The translations under genes were made by a program, and so were the position numbers. From Psychroserpens sp. NJDZ02 (lineage in GTDB: Bacteria > Bacteroidota > Bacteroidia > Flavobacteriales > Flavobacteriaceae): a stretch of 64,000 nt of DNA. The DNA lies in NCBI RefSeq assembly GCF_004843725.1, contig NZ_CP039451.1:432501-496500 (forward strand), written 5' to 3'. Positions within the stretch are counted from its first letter, which is position 1. Each line of letters opens with the position of its first letter. Below the pieces are notes generated by a model. The model searched no databases. It was not told the DNA's origin and saw nothing but the letters and a program-made list of their open reading frames with translations. Shown one piece after another: positions 9,655 to 19,041 of this stretch.

Positions 9655-10462
9655 GTCAACCTGAACTCGTTTCAGGTTCTCACATAAAACACCGCAATCC
9701 AAAATAATGTGATTCCGAAATAAATCCAGAATGACGTCCATTAATAAAATTAAGATATTTCTGTCGTCAACCGGAACTCGTGTCAGATTCTCACATAAAA
9801 AACAACAATCCAAAATAATGGGATTCCGAAATAAATTCGGAATAACGGACATTAATAAAATTAAACCACATCAATCGTCAACCTGAACTAGTTTCAGGTT
9901 CCCACACAAAAAACAACAATCCAAAATAATGGGATTCCGAAATAAATCAGGAATGACGTCCATTATTAAAATTAAATCACATCAATCGTCAACCTGAACT
10001 AGTTTCAGGTTCCCACATAAAACACAACAATCCAAAATAATGTGATTCCGAAATAAATTCGGAATGACGGACATTAATAAAATTAAGATATCTCTGTCGT
10101 CAACCTGAACTCGTTTCAGGTTCCCACACAAAAAACAACAATCCAAAATAATGTGATTCCGAAATAAATTCGGAATGACGTACATTAATAAAACGAAGAC
10201 ATCTCTGTCGTCAACCTGAACTCGTTTCAGGTTCCCACATAAAACACAACAATCCAAAATAATGGGATTCCGAAATAAATCAGGAATGACGTCCATTATT
10301 AAAATTAAATCACATCAATCGTCAACCTGAACTAGTTTCAGGTTCCCACATAAAACACAACAATCCAAAATAATGTGATTCCGAAATAAATTCGGAATGA
10401 CGGACATTAATAAAATTAAGATATCTCTGTCGTCAACCTGAACTAGTTTCAGGTTCTCACAA
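9655..10462. repeat. Tandem array of seven 111-bp units plus a partial eighth
   Basis: Units start with GTCAACC at 9655, 9766, 9877, 9988, 10099, 10210, 10321 and 10432; every step is exactly 111 bases with no indel. Each unit holds two small hairpins: AACCTGAA/TTCAGGTT around a 5-base loop (CTAGT or CTCGT), and ATTCCGAA/TTCGGAAT around ATAAA. The second is weakened in the units that read TCAGGAAT or TCCAGAAT. The first 30 bases of a ninth half-hairpin are absent. The array fills the gap between the DUF885 gene and a terminator. Minus-strand open frames inside it (37-residue period) are a by-product of 111 being divisible by three. Confidence 0.95.
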
Positions 10463-10493
10463 GAAACTAATAATACAATACTTAAATAAGTAT

Positions 10494-10523
10494 AAAAAGC
10501 CTTCTCTTTAGTGAAGGCTTTTT
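10494..10523 (+). terminator. Intrinsic terminator
   Basis: Stem AAAAAGCCTTC (10494-10504) pairs with GAAGGCTTTTT (10513-10523) around an 8-base loop. The A and T tracts make it work on both strands. It is probably the original terminator of the DUF885 gene, displaced by the repeat array. Confidence 0.8.
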
Positions 10524-10582
10524 AATTTCCAAATTATTCAAATAATTACTGAAACATTTAAGTATAATCTTTAAATTAGACC

Positions 10583-11566
10583 ATGCTAAAAAAACACCTA
10601 CTTCTCGCTTTCACTTGTTTTGTTTCGTTTTTAAGTCAATCACAAAACAAAACACTACTATCTACAACCAACGAACCGGTCTCTTTTGCTACTATTTCAT
10701 TTGGAAACGGAAACGGTTTGTTTGCAGATGACGAAGGTAAATTTCATTTTACAAAAAAATTATATTCAGATATTGACTCGCTATTTATTTCGGCTTTAGG
10801 CTACAAAGATTTAAAGTTAGCAACAGCCACCCTAAAAGACACAATCTTTTTAGAATCAAAAGCAGACTTGTTGGACGAAGTTATAGTTATCGCTAGACCT
10901 ACTGGAAAATTTAAAGAAATCACCTTAAAACCAACAGATCACAACGATTATTATAAATGTTGGTTACCAACAATAGAAAGTGAAATCGCGGTATTTTTCC
11001 CAAATGAAGACAATAAACCAAAGCATTTAACCAAAATATTGCTTCCTATAAAAACAGAAACTAAAGATTGGGACAAACGCGGGAAAAACAAACAAACCAA
11101 ACGCCCCTTTTCGACTTTATTTAGAGTCCAATTCTATAAAAACAATAATGGCTTACCTGGAGAGGTTTTAACCTATGAAAAAGTGATATTTATTGCCACA
11201 GAAGACACCAAACCTATATTTGAATTTGATGTTTCAGGTTTTGACATTTTTGTACCTAAGGACGGTATATACGTATCCATACAAGTATTAGGTTTTACAG
11301 ACAAAAACGGTAAATTACTGCCCAACAAAAAATATAAAGAAGTAAAAACAAGACGTGGCATCGTTAAAGTATCCACAACGTTTAGACCTTTATTACCATT
11401 TACAGATCAAATTGAGACTAAAACAACTTATGTCAAACGTGTGTTTCATAACAATGGACAATGGATTCTTTTTGATAAGAAAAATGTAAATAATTCCAAC
11501 CTATTAAACGCAGGTTTAAACAATTATGGTATGGGCTTAAAAATGGCTGTTTATAAAGAACAGTAA
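10583..11566 (+). CDS. Exported CarboxypepD_reg-like protein
   Basis: A 327-residue protein with a signal peptide (residues 1-21, ending SQSQ). Residues about 25-95 form a carboxypeptidase-regulatory-like domain (EPVSFATISFGNGNGLFADD, ALGYKDLKL) ending in LLDEVIVIARP. That ending resembles the plug-proximal part of SusC-type receptors, but no TonB-dependent barrel follows. The remaining 230 residues are beta-rich and contain no motif I know. This domain arrangement is common in Bacteroidota envelope proteins of unknown role. It lies alone between two terminator/promoter regions. Confidence 0.65.
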   Translation: MLKKHLLLAFTCFVSFLSQSQNKTLLSTTNEPVSFATISFGNGNGLFADDEGKFHFTKKLYSDIDSLFISALGYKDLKLATATLKDTIFLESKADLLDEVIVIARPTGKFKEITLKPTDHNDYYKCWLPTIESEIAVFFPNEDNKPKHLTKILLPIKTETKDWDKRGKNKQTKRPFSTLFRVQFYKNNNGLPGEVLTYEKVIFIATEDTKPIFEFDVSGFDIFVPKDGIYVSIQVLGFTDKNGKLLPNKKYKEVKTRRGIVKVSTTFRPLLPFTDQIETKTTYVKRVFHNNGQWILFDKKNVNNSNLLNAGLNNYGMGLKMAVYKEQ

Positions 11567-11685
11567 TCTTTTAAAACGACACTTAATCCTATAAAAAACA
11601 CACTATATAGTTTTAATCCAAATTAGCGCTAAACGTGTTGTTTTTTGACTTTTTTGTAGTATTTTTAGTATTCATTCTATTTTAA

Positions 11686-11706
11686 ATGAAGGAGAACAGT
11701 TTATGA
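11686..11706 (+). promoter_or_regulatory. Six-codon leader ORF and Shine-Dalgarno before the (p)ppGpp gene
   Basis: ATG at 11686 opens a six-codon frame (MKENSL) whose TGA (11704-11706) overlaps the ATG at 11703 as ATGA. The leader itself contains AAGGAGAA (11689-11696), 8 bases before the main start. Strong Shine-Dalgarno sequences are otherwise absent from this window, so this start stands out. Coupled translation is inference. Confidence 0.5.
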
Positions 11707-13922
11707 CAGAAATCGATATTGAAAAAGAAAATGCAGAAATTGCAAAAGCCTATAAGCATCTTTTAAAAGTGAGTTATCGTACCTTATCTACGGACGATAA
11801 AAAACTAATTAGAAAAGCTTTTGATGTTGCGGTGGAAGCCCATAGTCATCAACGCAGAAAAAGTGGTGAAGCTTATATCTTTCATCCAATTGCAGTTGCT
11901 AAAATAGTTGCCGAACAAATTGGTTTAGATGCGACCTCTATTGCTGCTGCCCTATTACATGATGTGGTAGAGGACAACGAAAATTATTCTGTCAAAGACA
12001 TTGAAGATTTATTTGGAGAAACTGTTGCCAAAATAGTTGATGGACTGACCAAAATTTCGTCTTTAAGTAAAGAGAAAGACATGGATGTATCTTTACAAGC
12101 CGAAAACTTCAGAAAAATGCTATTAACTTTAAATGATGACGTTAGAGTGATCATTATAAAAATAGCAGACCGCTTGCACAACATGCAAACCATGGACAGC
12201 ATGCGTCCAGATAAACAAGAAAAAATAGCATCCGAAACCTTATATATTTACGCCCCTTTAGCGCACAGAATTGGGTTGTATAATATTAAAACGGAATTAG
12301 AAGATCTAGGTTTAAAATATACAGAACCTGAGATTTATAATGACATTTTACACAATATAAAAGAAAGTAAAGAACAACAAGATGCTTATATTGAAGAGTT
12401 TAATGATGTAATCAAAAAATCTTTAGATAAAGAAGGTTTAAATTACAATATAAAAGGACGTCCAAAATCTATTTTCTCTATTAAAAGAAAAATGGATAAG
12501 CAAGGCGTTTCCTTTGACGAGGTGTACGATAAATTTGCGGTTCGTATTATTTATAAAAGCGACAGAGAAAACGAAAAGTTTTTAGCTTGGAAAATATATT
12601 CAATTGTTACCGATCACTTTAGACCAAACCCTACCCGATTACGTGATTGGATATCATCACCAAAGTCCACAGGTTACGAAGCATTACACATTACCGTAAT
12701 GGGGCCCAAAGGACGCTGGGTAGAAGTCCAAGTCCGTAGTGAGCGCATGAACGAAATCGCGGAAAAAGGATATGCGGCACATTACAAATACAAAAATGCG
12801 GATGATAAAGAGGATAATCTAGACATTTGGATTAATCGTTTGCAAGAAGCTTTAGAGCACGCCTCTACTAATGCTGTTGACTTTGTAGAACAGTTTAAAC
12901 TGAATTTGTATTCTAAAGAAATTTTTGTGTTTACCCCTAAAGGGGAATTAAAGTCGTTGCCAAAAGGAGCTACGCCTTTAGACTTTGCGTTTAGTATACA
13001 TACTGAAGTTGGTAAAAAAACAAGAGGCGCTAAAGTAAACGGAAAATTAGTCCCATTAAGTCACGTTTTAAATAGCGGAGATCAAGTTGAGATTATCACC
13101 TCAGAAAATGCAAAACCTAACCCAAACTGGTTAGATTATGCCACGACTGCTAGAGCTAGAGGAAAAATAAAATCCTTATTAAAAGAAGATACTAAAATAA
13201 TAGCTGAGGATGGTAAAGAGATTTTAAGACGAAAATTAAAACAACTTAAAATCACCCTAAACGAAAAATCGGTTAATGAAATGGTTAGCCATTTTAATTT
13301 AAAAACTAGTTTAGATTTATTCTATCGTATTGGTACCGGAAGCATAGATAACACCATGCTTAAGGAATATTCCGCATCAAGAAGTAATGCCTTAGTCAGC
13401 TTCTTTAAAAATAAAATAACTAGAAAACCAGGTACTAATCCTGACGATATACATAAAGAAGAGATTACTAATAAGTATGATTTATTAGTCTTTGGTAAAG
13501 AGGAAGAAAAGTTAGATTACAAATTAGCCAATTGCTGTAATCCCATTCCCGGTGATGCTGTATTTGGGTTTATTACTATTAATGACGGAATTAAAGTGCA
13601 CAAAAAAAACTGTCCAAATGCGCTAAGTTTACAATCTAACTACGCGTATCGCATTATTCAAGCACGATGGATAGATTCCTCTCAACAAGAATTTGCTGCA
13701 CAAATTATATTATCTGGTATTGACAACTTAGGATTAGTCAATGAAATCACTAAAGTCATATCCTCAAACATGCATGTCAACATGAATAGTATAAGCTTCC
13801 AGAGTGATGATGGTGTTTTTAAAGGAAAAATAAATGTCAAAGTTCATAATAAATCAATGCTAAAAAAACTGACAGATAACCTTAAAAAAATCAATGGTAT
13901 TGATAAAGTTACTAGAATTTAA
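11703..13922 (+). CDS. Bifunctional (p)ppGpp synthetase/hydrolase, RelA/SpoT family
   Basis: A 739-residue Rel-type protein that makes and breaks the alarmone (p)ppGpp in the stringent response. Domains in order: HD hydrolase (about 45-170; HSHQRRKSGEAYIFHP and the HD pair at 86-87 in LLHDVVED), synthetase (about 250-365; RPKSIFSIKRKM, SPKSTGYEALH), TGS (about 405-465; FVFTPKGELKSLPKGATPLD), a Cys-containing linker near NCCNPIPGD, and a C-terminal ACT domain (about 665-739). Hydrolase and synthetase motifs both look intact, as expected for the single long Rel of Bacteroidota. The start is supported by the Shine-Dalgarno sequence 8 bases upstream. Confidence 0.95.
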   Translation: MTEIDIEKENAEIAKAYKHLLKVSYRTLSTDDKKLIRKAFDVAVEAHSHQRRKSGEAYIFHPIAVAKIVAEQIGLDATSIAAALLHDVVEDNENYSVKDIEDLFGETVAKIVDGLTKISSLSKEKDMDVSLQAENFRKMLLTLNDDVRVIIIKIADRLHNMQTMDSMRPDKQEKIASETLYIYAPLAHRIGLYNIKTELEDLGLKYTEPEIYNDILHNIKESKEQQDAYIEEFNDVIKKSLDKEGLNYNIKGRPKSIFSIKRKMDKQGVSFDEVYDKFAVRIIYKSDRENEKFLAWKIYSIVTDHFRPNPTRLRDWISSPKSTGYEALHITVMGPKGRWVEVQVRSERMNEIAEKGYAAHYKYKNADDKEDNLDIWINRLQEALEHASTNAVDFVEQFKLNLYSKEIFVFTPKGELKSLPKGATPLDFAFSIHTEVGKKTRGAKVNGKLVPLSHVLNSGDQVEIITSENAKPNPNWLDYATTARARGKIKSLLKEDTKIIAEDGKEILRRKLKQLKITLNEKSVNEMVSHFNLKTSLDLFYRIGTGSIDNTMLKEYSASRSNALVSFFKNKITRKPGTNPDDIHKEEITNKYDLLVFGKEEEKLDYKLANCCNPIPGDAVFGFITINDGIKVHKKNCPNALSLQSNYAYRIIQARWIDSSQQEFAAQIILSGIDNLGLVNEITKVISSNMHVNMNSISFQSDDGVFKGKINVKVHNKSMLKKLTDNLKKINGIDKVTRI

Positions 13923-14000
13923 AGTTTAGTTGTTAATAACTGTCTAATAACACAGTTGTCAAATTATCTTTTTTTATGGGTACAACCTCAAAAAAAGATG

Positions 14001-14008
14001 TAAATTTG
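14001..14008 (+). promoter_or_regulatory. -7 promoter box TAAATTTG
   Basis: Exact TAnnTTTG match ending 10 bases before the ATG at 14019; it should drive the Fur-family gene and purA. Confidence 0.6.
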
Positions 14009-14018
14009 TTGGGTATTT

Positions 14019-14486
14019 ATGAGCGGAAAAACAGATATAAAAAATCAAGAGATTGTAAAAAACGTCTTCACCTCTTTTTTAGAAGACAATGGACATAGGA
14101 AAACGCCAGAACGTTACGCTATACTCCAAGAAATATATTCAAATTCAGAACATTTTGATATAGAATCTTTGTACGATAATATGAAGAATAAAAAGTACCG
14201 CGTGAGTCGTGCTACTTTATATAATACTATAGAGATACTTTTGGATTGTGGGTTGGTAAGAAAACATCAGTTTGGTAAAAACCAAGCACATTATGAAAAA
14301 TCCTATTTTGACAAACAGCATGATCATGTTATACTTCAAGATACAGGAGAAGTCATAGAGTTTTGTGATCCTAGAATCCAAGCAATAAAAAAAACAATAG
14401 AGGAAGTGTTTGATATCGAAATATCAAAACACTCTTTATACTTTTACGGAAACCGAAAAAAAACTAATAACAACACAACAAATTAA
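14019..14486 (+). CDS. Fur-family metal-responsive transcriptional regulator
   Basis: A 155-residue Fur/PerR-type repressor. The winged-helix DNA-binding half includes the recognition segment [21 protein letters not shown] (quoted in part: [17 protein letters not shown]), and the dimerisation half has the metal-binding stretch [19 protein letters not shown]. The CX2C structural zinc pairs of classical Fur are not evident, so the metal or signal (iron, manganese, peroxide) cannot be assigned. It lies 2 bases upstream of purA and is surely co-transcribed with it. No palindromic Fur-type operator is obvious upstream. Confidence 0.85.
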   Translation: MSGKTDIKNQEIVKNVFTSFLEDNGHRKTPERYAILQEIYSNSEHFDIESLYDNMKNKKYRVSRATLYNTIEILLDCGLVRKHQFGKNQAHYEKSYFDKQHDHVILQDTGEVIEFCDPRIQAIKKTIEEVFDIEISKHSLYFYGNRKKTNNNTTN

Positions 14487-14488
14487 AG

Positions 14489-15760
14489 ATGGCAGTAGAT
14501 TTACTACTTGGTTTACAATGGGGAGATGAAGGCAAAGGAAAAATTGTCGATGTATTAACCTCTAAATACAACATTATAGCACGTTTTCAAGGAGGTCCAA
14601 ATGCAGGACATACCTTAAAATTTGACGGAATAAAACACGTACTACGTACTATACCTTCGGGGATTTTTCATAAAGAGGCTATGAATGTTATTGGAAACGG
14701 TGTAGTAGTCGATCCAGTTGTTTTTATAAAAGAATTAGAAGGTTTAGACCAATTTGATATTGATTATAGAGCTAAACTAATTGTTTCAAGAAAAGCACAT
14801 TTAATCTTACCAACGCATCGTTTATTAGATGCTGCTAGTGAAGCTTCTAAAGGAAAAGCCAAAATTGGTTCTACTTTAAAAGGTATTGGTCCAACATATA
14901 TGGACAAAACTGGTAGAAATGGGATCAGAGTTGGTGATCTAGAAATGGATAGCTGGAAAGAAAAATACAGAGCTTTAGCTAACAAGCATGAAGCTATGAT
15001 TGCTTTTTATAATGTAGACGTACAATACGATCTAGATGAAATGGAAGTTGAATTTTTCGAGTCTATTGAAAAACTTAAAGAATTACAATTTATAGACAGC
15101 GAAGCGTATTTACACCAATCACTTAAAGAAGGTAAAACCATTTTAGCTGAAGGTGCTCAAGGGTCGCTTTTAGATATTGATTTTGGAACGTATCCATTTG
15201 TAACTTCAAGCAACACAACAGCAGCAGGCGCTTGTACTGGTTTAGGTATTGCACCTAACCAAATAAAAGAAGTCTTTGGTATTTTTAAAGCATACACAAC
15301 ACGTGTAGGTTCTGGACCATTCCCAACAGAGTTATTTGATAAAGATGGTGAAGAAATGGCTAGAATTGGTCAAGAATTTGGAGCTGTAACAGGTAGAGCA
15401 AGACGTTGTGGATGGTTAGATTTAGTAGCCTTAAAATACACGTGTCGCGTTAATGGTGTGACGCAATTAATGATGATGAAAAGTGATGTTTTATCTGGTT
15501 TTGAAGCTTTAAAAGTAGCTACTGCTTATAAATATAAAGGCGAAACAATTACGCATTTACCGTTTAATATAGAACCGGAAAATGTAGAACCTATTTATAC
15601 TGAGTTTAAAGGTTGGAGTGAAGACTTAACTGAAATGAGTGAAGCGTCTCAACTACCAAAAGAACTTAATGATTACATTAGTTTCTTAGAAAAAGAATTA
15701 GAAACACCTATTAAAATAGTATCTGTCGGACCAGACAGAAAGCAAACTATTTTTATGTAA
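14489..15760 (+). CDS. purA: Adenylosuccinate synthase
   Basis: A 423-residue, full-length enzyme that joins IMP and aspartate using GTP, the first step to AMP. Diagnostic motifs: the N-terminal phosphate loop LQWGDEGKGKIVD, the catalytic histidine in GGPNAGHTLKF, GIGPTYMDKTGRNGIRVGD, and the C-terminal SVGPDRKQTI. It follows the Fur-family gene after 2 bases and ends before a strong terminator, so fur-purA looks like a two-gene operon. Confidence 0.97.
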   Translation: MAVDLLLGLQWGDEGKGKIVDVLTSKYNIIARFQGGPNAGHTLKFDGIKHVLRTIPSGIFHKEAMNVIGNGVVVDPVVFIKELEGLDQFDIDYRAKLIVSRKAHLILPTHRLLDAASEASKGKAKIGSTLKGIGPTYMDKTGRNGIRVGDLEMDSWKEKYRALANKHEAMIAFYNVDVQYDLDEMEVEFFESIEKLKELQFIDSEAYLHQSLKEGKTILAEGAQGSLLDIDFGTYPFVTSSNTTAAGACTGLGIAPNQIKEVFGIFKAYTTRVGSGPFPTELFDKDGEEMARIGQEFGAVTGRARRCGWLDLVALKYTCRVNGVTQLMMMKSDVLSGFEALKVATAYKYKGETITHLPFNIEPENVEPIYTEFKGWSEDLTEMSEASQLPKELNDYISFLEKELETPIKIVSVGPDRKQTIFM

Positions 15761-15784
15761 TTCAAAATAAACGTTTAAATTACA

Positions 15785-15816
15785 AACCTGCTATTCAGTT
15801 TAATAGCAGGTTTTTT
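15785..15816 (+). terminator. Intrinsic terminator after purA
   Basis: Stem AACCTGCTATT (15785-15795) pairs perfectly with AATAGCAGGTT (15802-15812) around a 6-base loop, followed by a run of six T. Confidence 0.9.
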
Positions 15817-15887
15817 CATCTTAAATTATTCCTAATACATAATAGTAAGTCTATTAAATCGTTATTTTTACACCAAACAGTCGCAAT

Positions 15888-17708
15888 TTGAAATTTACTA
15901 AATATACTCCCTTTTTATTCCTTGTATTTATCATGCAATTAGGAATGGCCCAACAAAAAAACATCGAGATTAAAGACTCTGGTGCATTTGGTGATATTGA
16001 TGAAGAAAATTTTCCTGGTGCAAGTATCTTGACGAGAAGTGATCAAGGACAAGTCCACATATACCATGATGGTATTGACATGTTTTGTGACAGAGCTATT
16101 TTTTACGGTAAGGAAGATTTTATAGAAGCCTACGGTAATGTAAACATGAAACAAGGAGACACTCTCAATTTAACCTCTAAATATGTCGAGTATTCTGGAA
16201 AAACACAATTAGCCTTTGCTAGTGGTGATGTTGTACTTACAGATCCACAATCGACAATTACCACTGATACTTTATATTTTAATAGAGTTAATCAAGAATC
16301 CTATTACAAATCTGGAGGAAAAGTAGTCAGAGATTCTTCAGGAACTATAACTAGTCGTGTGGGGCGTTATTATATGAATGAAAAAAAATACCGTTTTGTA
16401 GATAGTGTGAAATTAGTAAATCCGCAATACGAGTTAAATACAAAAACCTTAGACTATTATTCAGACAATGGACATGCTTACATGTATGGTCCTTCAACAA
16501 TTGTTGGTGATAGCAGTAAAATTTATAGTGAACGTGGTTTTTATAATACCACAGATGACACAGGGTACTTTGTAAGAAATTCAAGAATAGATTACGATAA
16601 TCGCGTGGTAGTTGGTGACAGTATCTTTTTTGACAGAAATCGCAATTTTGCATCAGCAACCAATAATATTACAGTAACTGACACAATAAATAGTAGTATT
16701 ATAAAAGGCCATTACGCCGAAGTCTATCGTGCCAAAGATTCGGTTTACATCACAAAACGCGCCTTAGCCATTACTATTCAAGAGACGGATAGTATTTACA
16801 TGCACGCAGACACCTTAATGATTACTGGTAAAGCGGACCATCGTATAACCCGAGGTTTTTATAATGGTAAAGTGTATAAATCAGACATTAGCGCTAAAGC
16901 CGATTCGATTCATGCCGATCACAAATCTGGATTAACCCAGTTAATTAACTTAGCTAGACTTAATAAAGGAGATGCCTTTTCGGCAGCTCGAAAACCCATA
17001 CTTTGGAATATTGACAACCAAATGACAGGAGACACCATTCATTTAAAATCAAATCCAAAAACTGAAAAGTTAGATTCACTTATTGTTTTTAATAACGCTT
17101 TCCTAATTAGTAAAGATACACTTAGCGAAGACGGCTATAATCAAATATCCGGTAAACGACTGATTGGCTTATTTGATGATAACAATGATATTAATGAAGT
17201 ACATATTCTTAAAAATGCAGAATCTATAAATTATAGTAGAAATGATAAAGATGAATTAATTGGTATTGAAAAATCAAAATCGGGAGATATCACAATCTAT
17301 TTTGAAGACAAAGAAGTTGTAGAACTTAGAAAAATAACGCAGTTTGAAGGAAAGCTATACACCGAGGAAGACCTTCCTAAAAATGCGAGAAAACTAAGAG
17401 GATTTGATTGGCGTGATGATGAGCGCCCTAAATCTGTTGAAGACTTATTCAAAGACGATCCACCTTACGTCTTGCCTGTCATAAAAGGACTAGACCCCTA
17501 TAAAGCTGACGAAGAGTTTTTTGGAGACGCTTTAATTGGACGTATCAACAAAGCTGACAAAGAAGCGGATGCAAAACAACTGAATAAAAAAGATGAAGCA
17601 CCAAAAGCCTCTAGAACGGTACCTAAGAAATTTTTAAATAAGACTGCTACTGGAGTTAAAAAAACAGCTAAAAAACCAGAATTAAAACAAGAAGACGAAA
17701 AAGAATAA
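15888..17708 (+). CDS. OstA-like (LptA-related) envelope protein
   Basis: A 606-residue protein with an N-terminal signal peptide (ending GMAQ) and repeating beta-strand pattern (DTLYFN, GDVVLTDPQSTITTDTL, YYMNEKKYRFVDSVKL) typical of the OstA/LptA/LptD-N beta-jellyroll. Such proteins bridge lipopolysaccharide to the outer membrane; in Bacteroidota this long OstA-like form is usual. The C-terminal 80 residues are charged and rich in lysine. The start is a TTG at 15888; it is preferred over the downstream ATG because only the TTG start gives a complete signal peptide. An aminotransferase gene follows after 3 bases. Confidence 0.75.
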   Translation: MKFTKYTPFLFLVFIMQLGMAQQKNIEIKDSGAFGDIDEENFPGASILTRSDQGQVHIYHDGIDMFCDRAIFYGKEDFIEAYGNVNMKQGDTLNLTSKYVEYSGKTQLAFASGDVVLTDPQSTITTDTLYFNRVNQESYYKSGGKVVRDSSGTITSRVGRYYMNEKKYRFVDSVKLVNPQYELNTKTLDYYSDNGHAYMYGPSTIVGDSSKIYSERGFYNTTDDTGYFVRNSRIDYDNRVVVGDSIFFDRNRNFASATNNITVTDTINSSIIKGHYAEVYRAKDSVYITKRALAITIQETDSIYMHADTLMITGKADHRITRGFYNGKVYKSDISAKADSIHADHKSGLTQLINLARLNKGDAFSAARKPILWNIDNQMTGDTIHLKSNPKTEKLDSLIVFNNAFLISKDTLSEDGYNQISGKRLIGLFDDNNDINEVHILKNAESINYSRNDKDELIGIEKSKSGDITIYFEDKEVVELRKITQFEGKLYTEEDLPKNARKLRGFDWRDDERPKSVEDLFKDDPPYVLPVIKGLDPYKADEEFFGDALIGRINKADKEADAKQLNKKDEAPKASRTVPKKFLNKTATGVKKTAKKPELKQEDEKE

Positions 17709-17711
17709 TGT

Positions 17712-18899
17712 ATGACCGATGGTTTTTTTAAATATCAAGCACAGACTTCTCCATATCCTTTAGCCTTAGAAATCTCTCATGCCAAAGGAAGTTATATCTA
17801 TGACACTAACAATAAAGCCTATTTAGACTTTGTTGCCGGCGTGTCTGCCTGTACATTAGGGCATTGTCATCCAAAAATAGTTGATGCTATTAAAAATCAA
17901 GCCGATAAATATCTACATGTCATGGTTTATGGAGAATATGCACAACAACCTGCGGTCGACCTTTGTGCTTTTATCGCCAAACATTTACCGGCGCCATTAG
18001 AGTCAACGTATTTAGTAAACTCGGGTACAGAAGCTATCGAAGGTGCTTTAAAACTTGCCCGCCGTGTTACAGGTCGTAGTCAAATAATAGCAGCCCATAA
18101 TGCCTATCATGGCAATACTATGGGATCTTTAAGTCTAATGGACTTTGAAGAACGCAAAGCGCCTTTTAGACCTTTATTACCAGATATCAATCATATTACC
18201 TTTAATTACGAACCACATTTAAAACATATTACTACAAAAACAGCAGCTGTTATTGTAGAAACTATTCAAGGAGGTGCTGGATTTATCGAACCTAAAAACA
18301 ACTATCTAACAGTATTAAAAGCAAAATGTGAAGCGGCTGGCGCCCTTTTAATTTTAGATGAAATACAACCAGGTATTGGTCGTACTGGTAAATTATTTGG
18401 TTTCGAAAATTATAATGTCATTCCCGACATTGTGGTCACAGGAAAAGGATTGGGAGGTGGCTTACCTATTGGTGCTTTTACAGCCTCAAAAGCACATATG
18501 GATACACTCCAAGATAGTCCTAAACTAGGACATATCACCACATTTGGAGGTAATCCACTAATTGCAGCTTCCGCTTTAGCGACATTAAAAGAAGTTGTAA
18601 ATAGTGACTTAATGGCAGAAGCTTTAATAAAAGAACAAGTGATAAGACAACACTTAAAACACCCTTTAATTACTCAAATTAGAGGTCGAGGTTTAATGCT
18701 AGCAGCACTCACCACATCGGCGGACATCACAAACAAAGTCATTTTAGAAGCTCAAAATCAAGGCCTAATTTTATTCTGGTTACTATTTGAACCAAAAGCA
18801 ATACGTATCACGCCACCTTTAACCATTAGCATTGCACAAATAATAAAAGGTTGTGGCATTATTATTGACTTATTAGATAAAATAAGTGATCGCAACTAG
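17712..18899 (+). CDS. Class III (ornithine/acetylornithine-type) aminotransferase
   Basis: A 395-residue pyridoxal-phosphate enzyme of aminotransferase class III. Visible motifs: NSGTEAIEGALKLARR (cofactor phosphate binding), ILDEIQPGIGRTGK (aspartate to the pyridine nitrogen), and the Schiff-base lysine K245 in VVTGKGLGGGLPIGAF. Members transfer an amino group from ornithine-like donors to 2-oxoglutarate; the real substrate cannot be told, as no arginine or ornithine genes are nearby. It begins 3 bases after the OstA-like gene and is very probably in the same transcript. Confidence 0.85.
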   Translation: MTDGFFKYQAQTSPYPLALEISHAKGSYIYDTNNKAYLDFVAGVSACTLGHCHPKIVDAIKNQADKYLHVMVYGEYAQQPAVDLCAFIAKHLPAPLESTYLVNSGTEAIEGALKLARRVTGRSQIIAAHNAYHGNTMGSLSLMDFEERKAPFRPLLPDINHITFNYEPHLKHITTKTAAVIVETIQGGAGFIEPKNNYLTVLKAKCEAAGALLILDEIQPGIGRTGKLFGFENYNVIPDIVVTGKGLGGGLPIGAFTASKAHMDTLQDSPKLGHITTFGGNPLIAASALATLKEVVNSDLMAEALIKEQVIRQHLKHPLITQIRGRGLMLAALTTSADITNKVILEAQNQGLILFWLLFEPKAIRITPPLTISIAQIIKGCGIIIDLLDKISDRN

Positions 18900-19041
18900 T
18901 ACATAAGTTACTAAAAGTCACCAAAAAACATATAAATCCCTGTAATTGTTGATTACTTTGTTAAAAACAAAAATGGTTTAGGCCGTAAAACAAGTAAGAG
19001 AACATTACATTTATTACACTAGAAACACCTAAACAGTGCCT

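Noticed and set aside
9637..10296. Minus-strand open frames of 71 and 104 codons with a 37-residue repeat inside the tandem array
   Set aside because: They arise because the 111-bp unit is divisible by three; they lack a promoter box and conserved protein features, and similar frames are typical by-products of intergenic palindromic repeats.
9655..10462. CRISPR array
   Set aside because: There are no variable spacers between short repeats; the whole 111-bp unit is repeated, and no cas genes are present.
13938..13957. Terminator after the rel gene
   Set aside because: Only a 6-bp stem (AACTGT/ACAGTT) with an 8-base loop and no adjacent T run; it could as well be an operator for the Fur-family gene, with no support for either.
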